A DNA stretch of 64,000 nucleotides from Saprospiraceae bacterium (GTDB lineage Bacteria > Bacteroidota > Bacteroidia > Chitinophagales > Saprospiraceae): positions 1 through 64,000 of the forward strand of contig JADKDE010000003.1 of assembly GCA_016718505.1 (NCBI GenBank). The letters run 5' to 3'. Positions 26,028 to 35,826 of the stretch are shown one piece after another. The stretch's first letter is position 1. The number at the start of each line of letters is the position of its first letter. The translations under genes and the position numbers were made by a program. Under the pieces are notes generated by a model. That model had not been told where the DNA came from. It saw nothing but the letters and a program-made list of their open reading frames with translations, and searched no databases.

Positions 26028-26624
26028 TCATTCATTTAATAGAACTGTACGACAGATGCCCAATTGGCAGTTCATTTTTCTTTCAAAACTTCCATCGGGG
26101 CGATAAAGATACAAATCTCCATCCTCATTATCTCCATTTTTGTATTGTCCTTTAGCTTTCATGAATCCATTTTCATAATACTCAACAAAGGGACCATTCT
26201 CTAGATTATCCTCAAAAAAGACTATTTCCTTCGTCGTCCCTATTGGATAATATACCTGCCATTTTCCCTTCATCTTTCCATTAATATAACTGCCCATTCT
26301 CTTGATTTTCACCCCAGGAAAAAACTCTTTGTAAATAGAATCTATCATCCCATCCTTGTATATTTCTATCGTCGAAATATCCCCATTGTCGAAAAATAAA
26401 TAGCGCGTACCATCCAATTTTCCATCTTGATATCTTGCCCGCTCAAAGACTTGCCCATTCTCAAAATACTTGATGTATTCGCCATGCTTTCTTTGGATCG
26501 AATCCTGATACTGAAACTTGGAGACAATTTTACCATTTGCATCCACCTCCATATGATATGGTTCCTTGCAGCCATTCAACCATACAAAGGCTATCAGCAA
26601 CAGCGGAATTAATTTCGCTTTCAT
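26028..26624 (-). CDS. MORN_2 / YwqK-type repeat lipoprotein
   Basis: 198 residues. A lipoprotein signal (MKAKLIPLLLIAFVWLNGCK, lipobox LNGC with Cys 19) precedes at least five toxin-antitoxin-YwqK/MORN_2-like repeats of the form GEYIKYFENGQVFERARYQDGK, e.g. YLFFDNGDIST, VYYPIGTTKEIVFFEDN and EYYENGFMKAKGQYKNGD. Such proteins are common outer-membrane or periplasmic lipoproteins in Bacteroidota with no fixed function. It is six bases upstream of porQ on the same strand, so it may share its transcript and act in the cell envelope. Confidence 0.8.
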   Translation of the reverse strand: MKAKLIPLLLIAFVWLNGCKEPYHMEVDANGKIVSKFQYQDSIQRKHGEYIKYFENGQVFERARYQDGKLDGTRYLFFDNGDISTIEIYKDGMIDSIYKEFFPGVKIKRMGSYINGKMKGKWQVYYPIGTTKEIVFFEDNLENGPFVEYYENGFMKAKGQYKNGDNEDGDLYLYRPDGSFERKMNCQLGICRTVLLNE

Positions 26625-26702
26625 CAGATGATATTTAATTTTCGGTTAATTTAAAAACTCTATTTTTTCGTCCTCGATTGCAAAGATAACTGCTTTTAAC
26701 TT

Positions 26703-27200
26703 TTATGATCGCCTCACTGCATATATCAGCTCATCTTCATATTGACCCAATTTGTATATGGTTTTGCTCAGCCTCGCCTCCAGTACGAATCCACACTTTT
26801 CCAGCACTTTTTGAGAAGTAATATTACTGCCGAATGGCCTAGCGAAAATCCTATTGATGTCTAAATTTTCAAATCCATAAGCGACCATCAGTCCCACACA
26901 GTGCGAGACGATCCCTTGGCCCCAGTAGGGCTCACCAAGCCAATATCCAAGTTCCGCATTCTTACACATGATATCTATCTGAGGGTGAAGCCCGATCCCA
27001 CCACACTTCCTCCCATCTACAGTGATGGCGAAAAGATTCCTATTATTTACACTCACTTTTTCTATAAAAAACAGCGCATCTTCCTCCTTATAAGGGCTGG
27101 GAAAACCGTTGGCCATCCATTTGGCTATCTTGCGATTATTGGCGAAATACAACAAATCTTCCAAATCATCCAAAGTCCACTTAGTCAAGGTAATATCCAT
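26703..27200 (-). CDS. GNAT family N-acetyltransferase (RimJ/RimL type)
   Basis: 165 residues with the RimJ/RimL-like GNAT fold: LTKWTLDDLEDLLYFANN at the start, GGIGLHPQIDI, AELGYWLGEPYWGQGIVSHCV near residue 90 (acetyl-CoA pyrophosphate loop WGQGI) and NINRIFARPFGSNITSQKVLEKCGFVLEARL near the end, all typical. It acetylates an amino group, usually of a protein N-terminus or small molecule; the substrate is unknown. It stands alone on the minus strand. Confidence 0.85.
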   Translation of the reverse strand: MDITLTKWTLDDLEDLLYFANNRKIAKWMANGFPSPYKEEDALFFIEKVSVNNRNLFAITVDGRKCGGIGLHPQIDIMCKNAELGYWLGEPYWGQGIVSHCVGLMVAYGFENLDINRIFARPFGSNITSQKVLEKCGFVLEARLSKTIYKLGQYEDELIYAVRRS

Positions 27201-27302
27201 AAATTCGTTTTTTTGAAGAGATTTAAATTAAAGATATTAATCCTACGGCAAATTTTGCAAATTATTATTTTTTTTATGGCAATTCGCCTCGTCTTTTTCA
27301 AC

Positions 27303-27385
27303 TGGCGTTGACTCGGCGACCAGGCTCTTCGGGGGTTCCGTCCCAAGGGACCAAGCCCCTTCGATCCTTATTGCGCTCCGATTAA
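27303..27385. repeat. GC-rich intergenic island
   Basis: Inside the 450-base gap 27201-27650 a short GC-rich stretch carries GTTGACTCGGCGACCAGG, CTTCGGGGGTTCCGTCCC, AAGGGACCAAGCCCCTTCG and ATTGCGCTCCG. It resembles in style the islands at 5414 and 56010. The rest of the gap is AT-rich, with a 10-base T run near 27440, and I see no gene in it. Confidence 0.4.
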
Positions 27386-27650
27386 ACACAAGCATTATAC
27401 TTAGCTAAAGCAAAGCCAATACCACTATTTTTAATCATTTTTTTTTTATATCTAGAAATCAAAACCGTCAGTATTACTACATCCAGATATATTTTTATAA
27501 ACTTTTTGAGTCCTTCATCACATAATTATTACCTAAATTTGAATATAATATAAATATAATTTTATATTTATGCAGCGATTCGGTTATAGATTGTATCTAT
27601 AGGTATGGTTTTGCCAAGTTATTATTTTTTACTTAATTTTAGATGACTTC

Positions 27651-28169
27651 ATGCTCTTAATCATAACATCAACGCTTATAACACTTTTCAGTTGGCTCCC
27701 TTCGACTGCAATACAAAATCCAACTAAATCCCTGAAATGGATGACTTGGGATGAAGCAGTGAATGCCAACAAGCTAAAGGCCAAACCCATATTTGTAGAT
27801 GTCTATACAGATTGGTGTGGTTGGTGCAAAAAAATGGACGCTACAACTTTTGCAGATCCTGAATTGGTTGACTATCTGAACAATTTCTTTTATGTCGTCA
27901 AGTTCAATGCAGAACAAAAAGAAGAAATAATCTGGAACGGCAATTCTTTCAAATTCATAGGAAACGACAGAAATGGTGCCCACGAACTGGCTTTATCTTT
28001 GATGGATGGACGCATGGGATATCCTTCTACGGTCATTCTAGATCCCAAATTTTCTCGCATACTCTTATCCCCTGGTTTCAAAGACAAAAATAGTTTGTTC
28101 AAAGAATTAAAATTTGCCAAAGAAGAACTCTACAAAAAAATCTCTTGGGACGAATACTCTAAAAAATAG
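27651..28169 (+). CDS. Exported thioredoxin-fold protein
   Basis: 172 residues: a hydrophobic N-terminal segment likely to be a signal peptide (ITSTLITLFSWLPSTAIQ), then KPIFVDVYTDWCGWCKKMDATTF near residue 48 with a CGWC active site of the thioredoxin_7/DUF255-like group, and GYPSTVILD, containing the cis-Pro loop. Probably a periplasmic disulfide reductant or oxidant. It is a single gene, separate from the polyprenyl synthase gene that follows 76 bases later. Confidence 0.83.
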   Translation: MLLIITSTLITLFSWLPSTAIQNPTKSLKWMTWDEAVNANKLKAKPIFVDVYTDWCGWCKKMDATTFADPELVDYLNNFFYVVKFNAEQKEEIIWNGNSFKFIGNDRNGAHELALSLMDGRMGYPSTVILDPKFSRILLSPGFKDKNSLFKELKFAKEELYKKISWDEYSKK

Positions 28170-28245
28170 GCATCTTTGCTGGATTTTTTTTTTACAATTT
28201 ACTGAAATACTTTATTTGCCTTATATTGCAGAAAAATTCTGACGG

Positions 28246-29208
28246 ATGATAGCATTTCAAAAATACGCAGAAGTATTTTCGGCGTATGCCCAAGACCAAC
28301 TCACCGATCAAGCTCCCGAAAATCTATACCTACCTATTGACTATATTCTAAGTCTTGGTGGTAAAAAAATCAGGCCTTTGTTGGCCATTTTAGGAAGAAA
28401 TCTCTATCAAGAAAGCCTAGAAGACGCCTTGCCAATCGCCTATGCCGTCGAATTATTTCACAATTTTAGCTTGATGCACGATGACATCATGGACGATGCC
28501 CACCTTAGACGTGGGAAACCAGCCGTTCATGAGAAATTTGGCATTAATGCGGCGATATTGTCTGGAGATGCTATGTTTGCACATTCCTTCGCTTATATAA
28601 ATCGGGGTTTTAAAAACGATCGCTTATTCGACGCGCTCCAGCTATTTTGCAATACCTCCATACAAGTATGCGAAGGTCAGCAACTGGACGTTGACTTTGA
28701 AACCCGAGATCTTGTTACACAGGACGAATATATTCAGATGATTTCCTACAAAACGGCGGTCTTACTATCTTGTTCGATAGCACTAGGGGCTATGACAGGG
28801 GGAGCCAGTGATCAAGACACCAAATCACTGTATGATTATGCCATCAATTTGGGGATTGCATTTCAGATCCACGACGATTATCTTGACACCTATGGACAGT
28901 CTGAGCTCGTCGGCAAAAAGGTGGGCGGGGACATCTTGCAAAACAAGAAAACAATCCTATGGATTAGGTCTTTGGACAAGGGATTTAAGGAAAGAATCCA
29001 AGAGGCCCTAGCCATCAAAGACGATTCCACAAAAATCAATCAGTTTTTAGAAATATACGCAGATGCAGGTGCTGATCAATTTGCACTTAGCCTTAAAATG
29101 GAATATTTCAACAAAGCTTTGAAAAATATAGATACTTTGGACATCCCAGATTTAAAAAAAGAATGGCTATACCAATTTGCTCAAAATCTTATGGATAGGA
29201 TTTATTAG
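28246..29208 (+). CDS. Polyprenyl synthetase family protein (trans-prenyltransferase)
   Basis: 320 residues. The first Asp-rich motif is in MHDDIMDDAHLRRGKPAVH near residue 82 and the second in FQIHDDYLDTYG near 205; GGKKIRPLLAILG near 35 binds the substrate diphosphate. Between them LQLFCNTSIQVCEGQQLDVDFE is typical of short- to medium-chain enzymes (farnesyl or geranylgeranyl diphosphate synthase). It chains isopentenyl diphosphate onto allylic primers for quinone or carrier lipid synthesis. No isoprenoid gene is adjacent, so chain length is not settled. Confidence 0.9.
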   Translation: MIAFQKYAEVFSAYAQDQLTDQAPENLYLPIDYILSLGGKKIRPLLAILGRNLYQESLEDALPIAYAVELFHNFSLMHDDIMDDAHLRRGKPAVHEKFGINAAILSGDAMFAHSFAYINRGFKNDRLFDALQLFCNTSIQVCEGQQLDVDFETRDLVTQDEYIQMISYKTAVLLSCSIALGAMTGGASDQDTKSLYDYAINLGIAFQIHDDYLDTYGQSELVGKKVGGDILQNKKTILWIRSLDKGFKERIQEALAIKDDSTKINQFLEIYADAGADQFALSLKMEYFNKALKNIDTLDIPDLKKEWLYQFAQNLMDRIY

Positions 29209-29234
29209 TAACTACGGAGATCTAGGCATCGGGC

Positions 29235-29266
29235 AAAAAAAAAGCCCAACTTCTAAAAGTCGGGCT
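29235..29266 (-). terminator. Rho-independent terminator of the CBM48-domain gene
   Basis: AGCCC-A-ACTT and AAGT-C-GGGCT pair around CTAA. On the minus strand the stem is followed by a nine-base T run, 28 bases after the stop at 29294. Confidence 0.88.
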
Positions 29267-29293
29267 AATTATTCAATCCCTAAATATTTATCC

Positions 29294-29608
29294 TTAGATC
29301 GTGTCCAACTTGATAATAGAATTGTAATCTACTATTCCATTATACACCAATCCGTCGGCGTCAACTTCATTTGTCCAAATTTCATTATTAATCAAATAAC
29401 GAAATTGAAATTCTTTTCCAGCAGGAAGCTCAATTGCACCTTTGAAAGAACCATCTTTTTGTTTTTTCAAAATCAATGCGCTTTTGTCCCATGCATTAAA
29501 GTCACCACAAACTGCTACTGACTCAGCAGTCATTGGTAATTCATTTTTTAATTCAAAAGTCACTTTGTACTGACTTTTAGTTTTGTTGAGTTTTTTATCA
29601 ATTGCCAT
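29294..29608 (-). CDS. Isoamylase early-set (CBM48-like) domain protein
   Basis: 104 residues made of one glycogen-binding Ig-like domain: VTFELKNELPMTAESVAVCGDFNAWDKSALILKKQKDGSFKGAIELPAGKEFQFRYLINNEIWTNEVDADG, with the GDFNxW and F-x-Y-x-I features of CBM48/AMPK-beta domains. Short stand-alone proteins of this kind are widespread in Bacteroidota and are thought to bind alpha-glucans; no catalytic domain is present. No glycogen genes are nearby. Confidence 0.85.
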   Translation of the reverse strand: MAIDKKLNKTKSQYKVTFELKNELPMTAESVAVCGDFNAWDKSALILKKQKDGSFKGAIELPAGKEFQFRYLINNEIWTNEVDADGLVYNGIVDYNSIIKLDTI

Positions 29609-29776
29609 AGCGATATAATATTTTGTAATTTACTAATACGATGCAAAGATACAAAATATTATACTGATATCGTTGAATATTTTTTGTTAAATTTTTATTA
29701 AAATTTATTTCAGGCAAAGCCCATGCGATTTGCCAACTATTATTTGCCCCAGAATATACGATTTGGAACAGCCTTT

Positions 29777-30169
29777 TTAATTAGGCTGGGCTTTATTGAA
29801 ATTTATTTTATAATAAGAGCCCCCCATCCCCAAGAGAATGCTGAGGTTTTGGTCTGTCAAATCGAAGATTTTCAATTTTTGTTCCACCTGAGTTGGTCTT
29901 AGCGTATCGGTCAAATACACATTGGGATTCGTGACGTAGTAACGACCAGCCTCCAATATTCTAAAATTTTGTGAGTAGTGGTATCGTTTATTTTCAAAAA
30001 AAACCAATTGAATCGTGCTATCGGGTAGGTTCCTTTTGGATTGCACATCTTCTATACTCGTACTGACCCATCTTCCCAGCAATGATTGGGGCGTCTTTCT
30101 ACATCCTAGCATTGTCATAGCTGTAAGGCTAAAAATCAAAGTCAGTATCAAATATTGTTTTGTTGTCAT
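29777..30169 (-). CDS. Small lipoprotein of unknown function
   Basis: 130 residues from the ATG at 30169, which overlaps the stop of the DUF2254 gene as ATGA; a longer frame from 30202 is less likely. The signal MTTKQYLILTLIFSLTAMTMLGCRK has a lipobox (MLGC). The mature part reads SLLGRWVSTSIEDVQSKRN and later FFENKRYHYSQNFRILEAGRYY, a lipocalin-like or META-like beta pattern (GRW at the start, then alternating strands). I do not recognise a named family. It is translationally coupled to the DUF2254 gene. Confidence 0.7.
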   Translation of the reverse strand: MTTKQYLILTLIFSLTAMTMLGCRKTPQSLLGRWVSTSIEDVQSKRNLPDSTIQLVFFENKRYHYSQNFRILEAGRYYVTNPNVYLTDTLRPTQVEQKLKIFDLTDQNLSILLGMGGSYYKINFNKAQPN

Positions 30170-31428
30170 AATGAATGAGATTTTATGATAGCCTCTTGGC
30201 ATTTAGAAATCAGTGCATTGCGAATTCCATTAAATTCCTTTGTTTCAAAATCCAACGACTCAAGCTCCATATCTTGGATTTGTTTTATGAGGACTGATTT
30301 TTGAACATCATCCTGAGCCTTACTTAGCAGATACAAAAGTATATTCGTGGTATGTCTGATGATAACGATATCCTTCCTACCCCACTGATATATCTGATCA
30401 AAGGAGAGATCAACGACGTTGTCAAAATCAATTTCGCTGTAATTAAGATTATTCGGCCTAGCCCACTTATGCCTTGGAGATTGGTTGCTAATCATGAATT
30501 GTAAGGTAATTTCACCCAAGTAGTCTAGACAATTGAGACAGGTCGTCGGATCGTTTACGGCTGGCGAGATGGCCTTAATCCCGATATCTACCAACTGCCT
30601 AATACCATACATAAAATCAATGCTAGCATTGCGAAATTTTGCCAAATGAAAACAGGATTTTAATTCCGCCCAATGCAGGGGGGAGATGTCGTTTCGATAA
30701 TTTTTGCTGTGGATTACGAGCAGAGGCTCGCCTTTCGAGATAAAATTTCCCAAAACGGGTTTGACTTCGAATTTATATTGCGGGTATTTTTCTACTATTT
30801 CTACCATTTTGGCTTCATCAATGTAAAATACGAACCCCACATTGGTGCTGATGATAGTCTCTGCAGGCATCTTTTCTGACATATCCCAAGATTGATGCGC
30901 TGGCCCAGTCAACGGATATTTTTCTTTAATAATTTTGGTTGTTTTTTCAAAAATATGATTGGTAATCGAAGCTGCATTGATAGAATCTATCAAGTTAAAA
31001 ACAAAATAGGGAAGCGCGATCACCAGCAACACGATTCCATACACCACTGCAATGATTAAAAATAAATCAAACTTAAATAATTCTTTTGTTTTAAAATATT
31101 TGTCAAAATCATAAAGTTGAATGGCTGTACAATAAGTAATGCCTAGCAAAAAAGCATAGAAGATGGATTGATTGGTATAATTATCGACAAAAAAATTGCG
31201 TACAATCCTAGGAGAAAACTGGGCAGAAGCCAAAACTGTAGCCACTAGGATAGCCGAAAACGAAAGCGTTATTATAGTAATACAAGCATTGACGATAAAA
31301 GATGGGTAGGTTTCTAAATGGCTCAACTCGGGCTTGTTTATGTACACTATTGTAAGTGCAATCACCACTAACCATGTAAGGTAACGGTGGATTCTTCTTA
31401 CATCCAAATGATTCAATATTTTTATCAT
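30166..31428 (-). CDS. DUF2254 family membrane protein
   Basis: 420 residues. Four membrane helices fill residues 15-165; between them lies the DUF2254 hallmark VATVLASAQFSPRIVRNFFVDN near residue 65. The cytoplasmic half contains VGFVFYIDEAKMVEIVEKYPQY, a GEPLLVI segment and DIGIKAISPAVNDPTTCLNCLDYL near residue 285, both typical of the family. Its role is unknown; a channel or transport regulator is often guessed. It heads a minus-strand pair with the small lipoprotein and follows the unknown gene at 31432 after three bases, so a three- to four-gene transcript from rlmD onward is likely. Confidence 0.82.
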   Translation of the reverse strand: MIKILNHLDVRRIHRYLTWLVVIALTIVYINKPELSHLETYPSFIVNACITIITLSFSAILVATVLASAQFSPRIVRNFFVDNYTNQSIFYAFLLGITYCTAIQLYDFDKYFKTKELFKFDLFLIIAVVYGIVLLVIALPYFVFNLIDSINAASITNHIFEKTTKIIKEKYPLTGPAHQSWDMSEKMPAETIISTNVGFVFYIDEAKMVEIVEKYPQYKFEVKPVLGNFISKGEPLLVIHSKNYRNDISPLHWAELKSCFHLAKFRNASIDFMYGIRQLVDIGIKAISPAVNDPTTCLNCLDYLGEITLQFMISNQSPRHKWARPNNLNYSEIDFDNVVDLSFDQIYQWGRKDIVIIRHTTNILLYLLSKAQDDVQKSVLIKQIQDMELESLDFETKEFNGIRNALISKCQEAIIKSHSL

Positions 31429-31431
31429 TTA

Positions 31432-31791
31432 TTATTTTTGGTTAAAAAAAATAAAATTTGCGCCCAATTCACTCAAAACGAAAAGGCAAATTTGACCCTG
31501 CATTTGATTATATTTTCCTTGAAAATCATCCATTCTTTGTTCATCGATGATGGCTTTGTTTAAAAATTCTTCCAATGAAGAAACATAAATATTCCATTCG
31601 TCATTTGTCTTGGTATCCAAGATATTTATCCCGATTTTTACCTTTTCTTTTGAAAATACGAAAATGGGATAATTGGTATATCCTGAGGCCAATATCTTTT
31701 CAGATGCTGTTGAAAGCATAGGGACAAAAGGCAACAATTCAACCCTCAATTGTGCTAACAGCTCTCCTTGACTTAACGGGTCTTCCATCAT
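31432..31791 (-). CDS. Conserved hypothetical small cytoplasmic protein
   Basis: 119 residues, no signal peptide and no membrane segment: MMEDPLSQGELLAQLRVELLPFVPMLSTAS, then YPIFVFSKEKVKIGINILDTK, NDEWNIYVSSLEEFLNKAIID and CLFVLSELGANFIFFNQK. An alpha/beta pattern ending in two strands. I do not recognise the family. Position between rlmD (two bases upstream) and the DUF2254 gene (three bases downstream) suggests cotranscription; no function can be named. Confidence 0.65.
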   Translation of the reverse strand: MMEDPLSQGELLAQLRVELLPFVPMLSTASEKILASGYTNYPIFVFSKEKVKIGINILDTKTNDEWNIYVSSLEEFLNKAIIDEQRMDDFQGKYNQMQGQICLFVLSELGANFIFFNQK

Positions 31792-31793
31792 TT

Positions 31794-33199
31794 TTATTTT
31801 AAAGCTAATAAAACGACATTTTCGATGTGGTGCGTGTGCGGAAACATGTCCACTGCACGAGATTTTAATACTCGGTATTTTGGAGACAGCAATTGCAAAT
31901 CCCTAGCTTGAGTCGCAGGATTACAACTCACATAAACTATCTTCGGAGCCGCCAAATCCAGCAAATATTGAGTGACTTGCTCGTGCATGCCAGCCCTTGG
32001 AGGATCGGTAATAAGGATGTCAGGACGACCATGTTTTAGAGCAAATTCTGGCGTCAATATATTCTTCACGTCTCCTGCGTAGAACTCAGCATTGGTTATA
32101 TTATTATTTGCCGCATTGATATTTGCATCCTGGATGGCCGCTTCGATTTCTTCAATACCTACGACGGATTTTACTTTGGATGCGATATATAGAGCGATAC
32201 TGCCGAGGCCCGTATAGAGATCATAGACGATTTCATTGCCTTGAAATTCAGCAAAGTCAACTACGGTATCGAAAAGGTTATTTGCCTGTTTGGTATTTGT
32301 TTGGAAAAAGATTTGGGTCCTATCTTAAATACGACGTCCCCTAGCTTATCCATGATATGTGGCTCTCCATGAAAATGGGTTAGTTCCAAGTCATAAAAAT
32401 AGTCATTCGCCTTGGTATTGACCACATAGTAAAGAGAATTAATCTTAGGCAGATCAGCTACCATAAAGTTCAATAAATCCAAAATCTTTTGCTCATCATT
32501 ACGCCCGAATTGAATCAATACCATGACTTCACCAAGAGATGAAACTTTGACCATCATGCTGCGCATTAGACCGCCGTGATTTCTCAAATCGTAAAAATCA
32601 TAGTCATTTGCTAGGCAATATTCACGAATTTTATTTCGGATAATATTGGACGGTTCGGCTTGTAAATGACAGAACTCGATATCGATGATTTTGTCAAACA
32701 AACCTGGTTTGTGAAAGCCCAAAGCATTGCGTTGAATGTCTTGGTCTTCACTGGTGACTTCATCTTGGGTCAGCCACCTTTTGTTGCTAAATGTAAATTC
32801 CAGTTTATTTCTATAAAAAAATGGCGTCTCCGCTGGGAATATCGGCAATATCTCTTCTACTTCTATCTTACCAATTCTTTGGAGGGCATTCAGGACAGAA
32901 TTTTGTTTTAAAATCAACTGTTCCTTGTACTGAATGTGTTGAATTTTGCATCCACCACACTGTCCAAAATGCTTACACTCGGGCTCTATTCGCTTAGTAC
33001 TTTCTTCAACGATACGCTTCGTAAGGGCATAAGGCATACCTTTGGTTTTTCGTATGATCAAACCATCGACGATGTCTCCGGGCACTAAGTTTTCCATCAA
33101 AATGACCCTACCATCGGGTGCCTTTCCGATGCTCATTCCCTTATCGCTAAAATCCACTATTTGGATGTGCTCTACGTATTCTGGCTTGGTTTTTCTCAA
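31794..33199 (-). pseudogene. rlmD: RlmD/RumA-type 23S rRNA (uracil-5-)-methyltransferase, one-base frameshift
   Basis: From ATG 33199: a TRAM-like N-terminal domain, then the 4Fe-4S ligands in CKHFGQCGGCKIQH near residue 75. The frame is lost at FKIGPKSFSKQ. Another frame continues FFQTNTKQANNLFDTVVDF, and further down YDLYTGLGSIALY (SAM site) and, from about 32069, DILITDPPRAGMHEQV and the catalytic VSCNPATQARDL. The break falls on a run of five A (32305-32309); six would restore a protein of about 468 residues. It methylates U1939 or a related 23S rRNA site. All motifs are present, so a homopolymer sequencing deletion is the simplest reading. Symbol is by family; a TrmA/RlmCD relative is possible. 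Confidence 0.82.
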
Positions 33200-33329
33200 T
33201 TTATTAAAGTTATTTGAATGGGCAAAATTACAAAAATATATGACTAAACTTTGGAGTTACTTTTAATTCTCCTTTTTCAAAAATCCTTGAAGCGATTATC
33301 TTGCGACTTTCTATTTGATATTTTACATG

Positions 33330-34511
33330 TTATATTTTTACCACCAATTGTGTGATTTTAGTCAAATGGCCCTGGGGGTCTACCAGTTCTAGGATATAAG
33401 ATCCAGCCGATAAATGATTCATATTCAGAATATAATTTTCTCCTTCATCCAAGGAACCATTAACAATAATTTGACCTTGGATAGAATACAAACTATATGC
33501 CAGCCTTGCTCTAGTGTTCAGCGTTATCACTATATAATCTCGACATGGATTGGGAAAGATTTTCACCCTTGTCAAGGTTAGATCCGAACAATCATTCCAT
33601 GTGAGCAAGCCTACTCGGAACGTATTCAAATTTAGCTTCATCGCATCGACTTGTCCAGCTGTAAATAAGGCTAGGCAATCATCCTGTGTATAATCCATAA
33701 AATTTTGCCACATGGGGTTTATTCCATCGCATGTTTCAACCCTATTCCTACAAAAAAAATTGGGCCCATAGGAAATGGGCGTATCATCAATCCCATCATC
33801 TTCGACGCATTCATTGGCAAGACTTCCCCAGATATGGTTCAAACCAAAATAATGCCCCATCTCATGGCTGAGGGTATGCCCCCATTCGTATAATTGATCA
33901 TTGAGGCTGTGATTTCCGAAAAATCTCGGGTCTATGATGATACCATCTTCTAGTGAATTGGCCATGGATGGACTTGAAGAAATACCCCGCAACGATTCCA
34001 TTTCTGCGACCCAAATATTTATATATTTGCTAGGAATTATAGCGTCCGTTCCGCCTTCATTTGAGTAAAAAATAGCCCTTTTTCCTGCATTATTCTTATA
34101 CGTACCCAAGTCCAAGATATGAGTTTTCATCCTCTGAATTCCAGAAAAAGCAATACAACTAGAATCCCATTCAGCGAGATAAAATTCCACATTAAAATCA
34201 CCAACCAACGCCGAAAATTCCGGTGACAAAGTAGAAACTTGAGCATTTTTTCCATTAAAATCATCATTCAGCGTCTGAATCTGTTCCAGTATTACTGACT
34301 TTGGAAAATTAAACTTTTTATCTCTATAAACGATGTGAAAAACCAAAGGAATCCTCAGCTTTGTCCGGGCTTCTAAGATTTGCCTATCAGATGTGTTAGT
34401 CATTTGAAACCCTTCAAATCCACATTTATTTTGACCAAATGCAAAAAATTCAAAGGCCACTAAAAGAATAATGGTTAAATAGAATTTGTATGAACCTGTT
34501 GAATAAGCCAA
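33330..34511 (-). CDS. Exported M43-type zinc metalloprotease with T9SS C-terminal sorting domain
   Basis: 393 residues. A signal-like segment (residues 9-26) precedes a pappalysin-like (M43) protease whose zinc site is HTLSHEMGHYFGLNHIWG, fitting HExxHxxGxxH, near residue 215, with the Met-turn NFMDYTQDDCLALFTAGQ near 270. The last 85 residues (VKIFPNPCRDYIVITLNTRA through LELVDPQGHLTKITQLVVKI) form a type A T9SS sorting domain, with FPNP and a final LVV-K. So the protein should be secreted by the T9SS, of which porQ is encoded in this window. The start is a TTG at 34511; the only upstream codons run into a stop. Role: extracellular proteolysis. Confidence 0.9.
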   Translation of the reverse strand: MAYSTGSYKFYLTIILLVAFEFFAFGQNKCGFEGFQMTNTSDRQILEARTKLRIPLVFHIVYRDKKFNFPKSVILEQIQTLNDDFNGKNAQVSTLSPEFSALVGDFNVEFYLAEWDSSCIAFSGIQRMKTHILDLGTYKNNAGKRAIFYSNEGGTDAIIPSKYINIWVAEMESLRGISSSPSMANSLEDGIIIDPRFFGNHSLNDQLYEWGHTLSHEMGHYFGLNHIWGSLANECVEDDGIDDTPISYGPNFFCRNRVETCDGINPMWQNFMDYTQDDCLALFTAGQVDAMKLNLNTFRVGLLTWNDCSDLTLTRVKIFPNPCRDYIVITLNTRARLAYSLYSIQGQIIVNGSLDEGENYILNMNHLSAGSYILELVDPQGHLTKITQLVVKI

Positions 34512-34614
34512 TGGTCAATTTTAGAAGTATGAACCATCTAATATAATATTTGTTTCTTTTTATTGATTAAAAAATACATTACCTTCCCAATTAAATCAAG
34601 CATAAAGGATTCAT

Positions 34615-35826
34615 TTGACCTCCACCCACGAAATTAGATTTAATCAATATGTTGCTCCCATTTCGTGGCAACCCATTGAATCAATCGAGCTATTAAAGCC
34701 GATAATTCAGCATTTAAAATGTCATGACGCATTCATGTCTGTCCCTTATCTCCAATCTTTGGAGTCTAGCAAGCCGCAAGATCTTGACTTCAGATACCTC
34801 ATTTTTATTCAAAATGAAACACCGATAGGATGGGCTTATGTGCAGGTAATTCCAATCAATCTGGCTAAAAGTTTAGACTTTGAATCCAATGAAAGTGGAA
34901 TGTTTGCCAACATTTATTTGCGGTTAAAAAAGTGGCTGGCAAGTTTCGTAGATTATAAAGTTTTGGTTCTTGGAAATATGCTGCTTACAGGAGAGCATGG
35001 ATTCTATTTTGACGCCAATATATCCCAAAAGCTGGTGTTCAAAACCGTGATTGAAGCTATGGAGGATTGTAAAAAAGAATGGCAAAAAACTTGGCGCAAT
35101 GCCAAACTCGTGGTCATAAAAGATTTTTACCCAAACAAAATAAAATTCGGCTCACTCTGGCAAAAGCGTTGTTATGCACCCTTTAGGATTCAACCCAACA
35201 TGGTGATGACGCTCCCTAAAAACATAGCCACATTTGAGGATTATTTAGCAGCGATTACGAGCAAATACCGAGTCCGTCACAAGAGAGCTTTCAAGAAACT
35301 TGGCAACATAGAGCGAAGAGTTTTGACAAAGGATCAGGTGATTTTCTATTTGGATGAAATCTACGCTTATTACCTGGATTGTGCCCATAATGCTGGATTT
35401 AACGCCACGCTTGTACCCAAAGAATATTTCCTTAATCTATCCATTAACATGCCTGAGTCATTTCAGATTTATGGACTTTTTGATGGCGAAAGAATGATTG
35501 GGTTTTATTCATTTCTAATCAATGGCTCCAATTTTGAAGCGCATTTTATAGGTTTCGATGGCTTACTGAATCGAGAAAGACAATTGTACCAAAACATGCT
35601 CTATTTCATGGTAGAAGATGCCATAACACTGGGTTGTAAAAAAATAATATTTGCTAGAACGGCCATAGAGATAAAATCGACCGTCGGAGCCATTCCCATC
35701 GAAATGGACCTGTATATGAAACATTCTAATTTTTTTATACAGCTATTTATTCCGTTCTTACTGCGCTATTTCACACCAAAAGAAAATTATATAGTGCGGG
35801 ATCCTTTTAAGCATGAACTTGAATAA
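34615..35826 (+). CDS. GNAT/FemAB-like acyltransferase
   Basis: 403 residues. The second half holds the relevant pattern: YLAAITSKYRVRHKRAFKKL near residue 215, LVPKEYFLNL, FQIYGLFDGERMIGFYSFLING and AHFIGFDGLLNRERQLYQNMLYFMVEDAITLGCKKIIFART, like the peptidoglycan-recognition/N-acyltransferase group related to FemAB and GNAT proteins. The N-terminal half is less conserved. Start is a TTG at 34615 with an AAAGGA six bases upstream; no in-frame ATG is better placed. It overlaps the following amidohydrolase gene by one base (TAATG), so the two proteins are translationally coupled. The substrate is unknown. Confidence 0.68.
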   Translation: MTSTHEIRFNQYVAPISWQPIESIELLKPIIQHLKCHDAFMSVPYLQSLESSKPQDLDFRYLIFIQNETPIGWAYVQVIPINLAKSLDFESNESGMFANIYLRLKKWLASFVDYKVLVLGNMLLTGEHGFYFDANISQKLVFKTVIEAMEDCKKEWQKTWRNAKLVVIKDFYPNKIKFGSLWQKRCYAPFRIQPNMVMTLPKNIATFEDYLAAITSKYRVRHKRAFKKLGNIERRVLTKDQVIFYLDEIYAYYLDCAHNAGFNATLVPKEYFLNLSINMPESFQIYGLFDGERMIGFYSFLINGSNFEAHFIGFDGLLNRERQLYQNMLYFMVEDAITLGCKKIIFARTAIEIKSTVGAIPIEMDLYMKHSNFFIQLFIPFLLRYFTPKENYIVRDPFKHELE

